Source of the DNA: Novosphingobium sp.
GTDB taxonomy: Bacteria; Pseudomonadota; Alphaproteobacteria; Sphingomonadales; Sphingomonadaceae
Direction of reading: 5' to 3'
NCBI GenBank assembly: GCA_021299075.1
Contig: JAJTFU010000115.1
Coordinates: 1 to 9,275 of the forward strand
DNA: 9,275 nt
In this document: piece by piece, positions 6,509 through 9,275 of the stretch
Numbering within the stretch: the stretch's first letter is position 1
How the letters are laid out: each line of letters starts with the position of its first letter
The notes under the pieces: generated by a model
The model's input: only the letters and a program-made list of their open reading frames with translations
The model's database searches: none
What the model was told of the DNA's origin: nothing
Position numbers and translations under genes: made by a program

Positions 6509-7677
6509 GCCAGCAGTCCTTCGACAATCCGGGTCGGGGTAACGGTCACGATAGTTCCAGCCTGTGTTCCAGCCGCGAGCTGCACCCGCGCGAAGTTCGG
6601 CGCATGGCCTGTCCCGTCGCGTTCGGCAAGCACCTCTTGCGGCTTGCCGAGCAAGGTCTGCAGCCAGGCAGCCCGCTCGCTGGCGACAGCAGCGCGCAGC
6701 GCGGCAGCGCGGGACTTGATGATGGCTGGCGGCACCGGCGGCATCCGGGCCGCTGGCGTTCCGGCCCGCGCCGAATAGGGGAACACATGGCCGTGGACGA
6801 TGCCCAGCTCCGCGATGATCGATAGATTGGCGGCGTGGGCGCGGTCATCCTCGGTCGGGAAACCGGCGATCAGATCGGCACCAATGGCGATCTCCGGCCG
6901 CTGCTGGCGAAGCGCTTTAACCAGCCGGACCGCATCTTTGCGCAGGTGCCGGCGCTTCATCCGCTTCAGGATCAGGTCGTCACCATGCTGGAGCGAGAGG
7001 TGGACATGCGGCATCACGCGGGGTTCACTGGCCAGCAGCGCGAACAGTTGTTGGTCAATCTCTATTCCGTCGAGCGAGGATAGCCGCAGGCGGGGAAGAT
7101 CAGGAAACTCGGCAAGGATGCCTGCAACCAGCACGCCAAGACCGGGCTGACCCGGCAAATCGTGGCCCCAGGAGGTCAGGTCGACACCCGTCAGCACGAC
7201 CTCACCGGCCCCGCCGGCCATGTGCCGATCCACTTCACGCAGGGCTTCGAGCACAGACAGCGACCGGCTCGCCCCGCGTCCCTGCGGGATGATGCAAAAA
7301 GTGCAGGCGTGATCGCAGCCGTTCTGGACGGCAATGAAGGCGCGAGTGTGTTTTGGCCGAACGGCCGCTTGCGGCGGGGCACTGTTCCAAGCGCGCGGAT
7401 CGAGCTTGGTGACATTGGCAACCAGCCCATCGACTTCGGGCATTGCGGCCAGCGCTTGCCGCTCCACTTCGGCGGCGCAGCCGGTCACAATCAGTCGCGC
7501 GTCCGGGCGAGCGCGCCGGGTGCGGCGGATCGCCTGGCGGGTCTGGCGGACCGCTTCCCCGGTTACCGCGCAGCTGTTGATCACCACGAGATCCGGCTCA
7601 CCCGCGAGCATCGCCCGCAGGTCTTCGCTTTCCGACAGGTTGAGCCGGCATCCCAGTGAAATCACTTCGGCCGGCAT
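6505..7677 (-). CDS. mtaB: tRNA t6A37 methylthiotransferase MtaB
   Basis: Radical-SAM methylthiotransferase that converts t6A at position 37 of ANN-decoding tRNAs to ms2t6A. It has 390 residues. The N-terminal UPF0004 domain carries the three cysteines of the auxiliary 4Fe-4S cluster: Cys10 (SLGCRLN), Cys36 (NSCAVT) and Cys67 (TGCAAE). The radical-SAM motif CxxxCxxC is at Cys121, Cys125 and Cys128 (NGCDHACTFCIIPQGRG). Further motifs are GEVVLTGVDLTSWG, the HLSLQHGDDLILKRMKRRH region, and AGFPTEDD. The C-terminal stretch of about 60 residues fits a TRAM domain. The CRLNxxES sequence after Cys10 favours MtaB over MiaB or RimO. The ATG is one base after the dapF stop (TGACATG), with GGAG 6 nt upstream. 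Confidence 0.95.
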   Translation of the reverse strand: MPAEVISLGCRLNLSESEDLRAMLAGEPDLVVINSCAVTGEAVRQTRQAIRRTRRARPDARLIVTGCAAEVERQALAAMPEVDGLVANVTKLDPRAWNSAPPQAAVRPKHTRAFIAVQNGCDHACTFCIIPQGRGASRSLSVLEALREVDRHMAGGAGEVVLTGVDLTSWGHDLPGQPGLGVLVAGILAEFPDLPRLRLSSLDGIEIDQQLFALLASEPRVMPHVHLSLQHGDDLILKRMKRRHLRKDAVRLVKALRQQRPEIAIGADLIAGFPTEDDRAHAANLSIIAELGIVHGHVFPYSARAGTPAARMPPVPPAIIKSRAAALRAAVASERAAWLQTLLGKPQEVLAERDGTGHAPNFARVQLAAGTQAGTIVTVTPTRIVEGLLA

Positions 7678-7678
7678 G

Positions 7679-8494
7679 TCAGGCTCCGAAATCGGCCGGA
7701 TCGAAGGTGCCGCGGAAGCTCTCGGTCGCCGGGCCGGTCATGGTGATGCGGTTATCCGCCCCCCAACCGATCAGGAGCGGCCCACCCGGCAGCTGGACGG
7801 TTACCGTTCCGCGCTCGACCAGTCCACGGCGCATCGCGGCAATGGCCGTGGCGCAGGCGCCGGTGCCGCAGGCGCGGGTTTCCCCCACACCGCGCTCCCA
7901 GACGCGCAGGCGCAGCTCGGATGGCGAGGCGATGGCTGCGACGTTGACATTGACCCGCGCCGGGAACAGCGGATCATGTTCAATCAGCGGCCCAAGCCGC
8001 TCCAGATCGACGGAATCGGTATCAGGCACAAAGAACACGACGTGCGGATTGCCCACGTTGACCGCCGCCGGATTTTTCAGCTCTTCCCATCCGACGGGCA
8101 TGGTCAGTGTATCAAGCGGATAAGCGAGGGGGATCGCTTCCCAGTCAAATCGCGGCTGCCCCATATCGACCGCCACGCCCGCCGCCACCGGGTCCGTCGC
8201 CAGCATTCCGCCCAAGGTCTCGATCGAAGCGGGCTTGCCGAGGAGGAGCCCGACTGCGCGCGTGGCATTGCCGCAGGCTTCCACTTCGCCGCCATCGGCA
8301 TTGAAAATACGCATCCGGACATCGGCCTGCGCGGATGGTTCAAGCAGGATCAGTTGATCGCAGCCGATTCCGGTCTTGCGATCGGCCAGGGCCGCCGCGA
8401 ACCGATTGGTCATGGCTGGAATGTTACTGCTGCGCGCGTCGAGCACGACGAAGTCGTTGCCCAGGCCATGCATCTTGATGAACGGAACGCGCAT
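7679..8494 (-). CDS. dapF: Diaminopimelate epimerase
   Basis: Converts LL-diaminopimelate to meso-diaminopimelate, the precursor of lysine and of the peptidoglycan cross-linking residue; cytoplasmic, cofactor-independent. The 271-residue length is normal. The start MRVPFIKMHGLGNDFVVLD matches the family's FxKMHGLGNDF opening. Both catalytic cysteines are present: Cys74 in EACGNATR (72-79) and Cys209 in RACGTGACA (207-215). GNPHVVFF (148-155) and VWERGVGET (198-206) are further family motifs. It is the first gene of the dapF-mtaB-ftsY-yciB chain, 38 nt downstream of the EAL-domain gene. No Shine-Dalgarno is visible before the ATG, and the start codon sits in a perfect 8-bp inverted repeat (listed separately). 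Confidence 0.97.
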   Translation of the reverse strand: MRVPFIKMHGLGNDFVVLDARSSNIPAMTNRFAAALADRKTGIGCDQLILLEPSAQADVRMRIFNADGGEVEACGNATRAVGLLLGKPASIETLGGMLATDPVAAGVAVDMGQPRFDWEAIPLAYPLDTLTMPVGWEELKNPAAVNVGNPHVVFFVPDTDSVDLERLGPLIEHDPLFPARVNVNVAAIASPSELRLRVWERGVGETRACGTGACATAIAAMRRGLVERGTVTVQLPGGPLLIGWGADNRITMTGPATESFRGTFDPADFGA

Positions 8495-8511
8495 AGCGCG
8501 CGTCTATGCGC
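8489..8511 (-). promoter_or_regulatory. Hairpin covering the dapF start codon
   Basis: A perfect 8-bp inverted repeat, GCGCATAG (8489-8496) and CTATGCGC (8504-8511) on the + strand, with a 7-nt loop. In the dapF mRNA the AUG (8494-8492) lies in the 3' arm, so the fold would bury the start codon. There is no T tract, so it does not look like a terminator for the upstream EAL gene. Structure is seen; translational control is inferred. Confidence 0.45.
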
Positions 8512-8532
8512 TGGGCGGCGGCGCGTCCAGTG

Positions 8533-9275
8533 TCAGGCGCGGCGGGCTTGCTGTTCGTCGGATTCCGATGCCTGGACCGAGGTCTCTGTCGGAACGTGAT
8601 TCCTGCGCTCCAGGGTCAGATGCAACTGGCGCAAGCTGGCCAGGGTGACATCGGCCGGTTGGGGCTGGCCGTAGAGATAGCCCTGGGCCTTCAGCCCGTC
8701 ATAGCCGCCCAGTGCTGCCAGAACCGCCTCGGTCTCGACGCCCTCGGCCGTGACCGGCATGCCCAGACCCTGGCCGAGCGCGACGATCGACTTCACGATC
8801 GTGCGGTTTTCCTCACTGTCGGGCAGACTGGAGATGAAGCTGCGGTCAATCTTGATCCGATCGAACGGCAGGCTGCGCAGCTGTGCCAGCGAGCTGTAGC
8901 CCGTACCGAAATCGTCCAGGCTGACGCGGATCCCCTGGTTCTTGAGGCTGGTGATCATCGAGCGCACCAGGCCGATATTCTCGTGCAGGCTGCTTTCGGT
9001 AATCTCGATCTCCAGCCGGTGCGGTGGGAAATTCGCCTCGACCAGCAGCTTGAGCAGCTTCTGGGCGAACCACGGATCGCGCAGCTGGACCGGTGAAATA
9101 TTGACCGCCAAGGTCAGCCGCGGATCCCATTCGCGCGCATCGCGCAAGGCCTGGCGAATGACCGATTCGGACAGATCGGCAATCGCGCCGATTTCTTCTG
9201 CCACCGGAATGAAGATGTCCGGACCCACCCGGCCCAGTGTGGGCGACATCCAGCGCGCCAGCATTTCGAATCCAA
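8533..9275 (-). CDS. EAL-domain c-di-GMP phosphodiesterase, C-terminal part
   Basis: C-terminal 246 residues of an EAL-domain protein; the frame is open at the window edge (GFEMLARWMSPTLGRV), so the true start and any sensor or GGDEF domain lie outside. EAL domains hydrolyse c-di-GMP to pGpG. Signature-motif residues appear as EML rather than EAL, keeping the metal-binding Glu and the following ARW. Other expected residues are visible: Asn in LAVNISPVQL, Glu in IEITESSL, the Asp pair in LDDFGTGYSS, Lys in RIKIDRSFI, Glu in TAEGVETEAV and Gln in AQGYLYGQP. An active phosphodiesterase is therefore likely. A polar tail of about 35 residues follows the domain. It is on the same strand as dapF, 38 nt upstream, with no terminator between, so read-through into the dapF operon is possible. 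Confidence 0.93.
   Translation of the reverse strand, partial: GFEMLARWMSPTLGRVGPDIFIPVAEEIGAIADLSESVIRQALRDAREWDPRLTLAVNISPVQLRDPWFAQKLLKLLVEANFPPHRLEIEITESSLHENIGLVRSMITSLKNQGIRVSLDDFGTGYSSLAQLRSLPFDRIKIDRSFISSLPDSEENRTIVKSIVALGQGLGMPVTAEGVETEAVLAALGGYDGLKAQGYLYGQPQPADVTLASLRQLHLTLERRNHVPTETSVQASESDEQQARRA

Noticed and set aside
5570..6778. Long open frame on the + strand opposite ftsY and the end of mtaB (402 codons)
   Set aside because: Antisense to ftsY, whose G motifs are all intact; no domain or ribosome binding site is visible. It is a shadow of high third-position GC.
7334..8599. Long open frame on the + strand opposite dapF and mtaB (421 codons)
   Set aside because: Antisense to genes with clear catalytic motifs and composed of Arg/Ala/Ser-rich sequence without family similarity that I recognise.

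Overview
The window is GC-rich with strong G/C preference at third codon positions. Gene content and order look like the chromosome of an alphaproteobacterium, most likely Sphingomonadales (Novosphingobium/Erythrobacter/Sphingomonas-like). This placement rests on recognising the proteins and two familiar gene orders: nuoN-birA-coaX-rnj-DUF1467, and dapF-mtaB-ftsY-yciB. No database search was run. I see no mobile element, CRISPR array, tRNA or rRNA, and no sign of recent transfer. This is mainly a housekeeping region.

Layout. Bases 1-4169 are read on the + strand: the 3' part of nuoN (complex I membrane subunit N), a biotin-protein ligase (birA), a type III pantothenate kinase (coaX), a ribonuclease J gene (rnj) and a small DUF1467 membrane protein. 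The genes are nearly contiguous (gaps of about 3-8 nt, or a GTGA overlap), as expected for the tail of a long nuo operon. A perfect 14-bp stem-loop at 4181-4212 separates this block from a converging block on the - strand (4237-9275). Read in its direction of transcription, that block contains the C-terminal end of an EAL-domain c-di-GMP phosphodiesterase (its start is outside the window), dapF (lysine/peptidoglycan precursor), mtaB (tRNA ms2t6A modification), ftsY (SRP receptor), yciB (septation protein A) and, after a 131-nt structured gap, a short PuuD-like membrane protein. dapF-mtaB-ftsY-yciB are chained by a 1-nt gap, an ATGA overlap and a TGATG overlap, so they are probably one translationally coupled operon.

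Main points for a second look. (1) rnj is broken: the reading frame changes at about 2833-2842, exactly where the conserved CDSTN-containing segment that joins the metallo-beta-lactamase and beta-CASP parts should lie. An out-of-frame deletion of about 38 bp explains both the shift and the missing residues. It is either a real lesion in an important RNase or an assembly or sequence error. (2) The dapF start codon lies inside a perfect 8-bp inverted repeat and has no Shine-Dalgarno. (3) The gap upstream of the PuuD-like gene holds a 9-bp inverted repeat that competes with a local hairpin and flanks a candidate promoter. (4) The PuuD-like protein consists of the membrane domain only. I found no convincing new multi-gene system.
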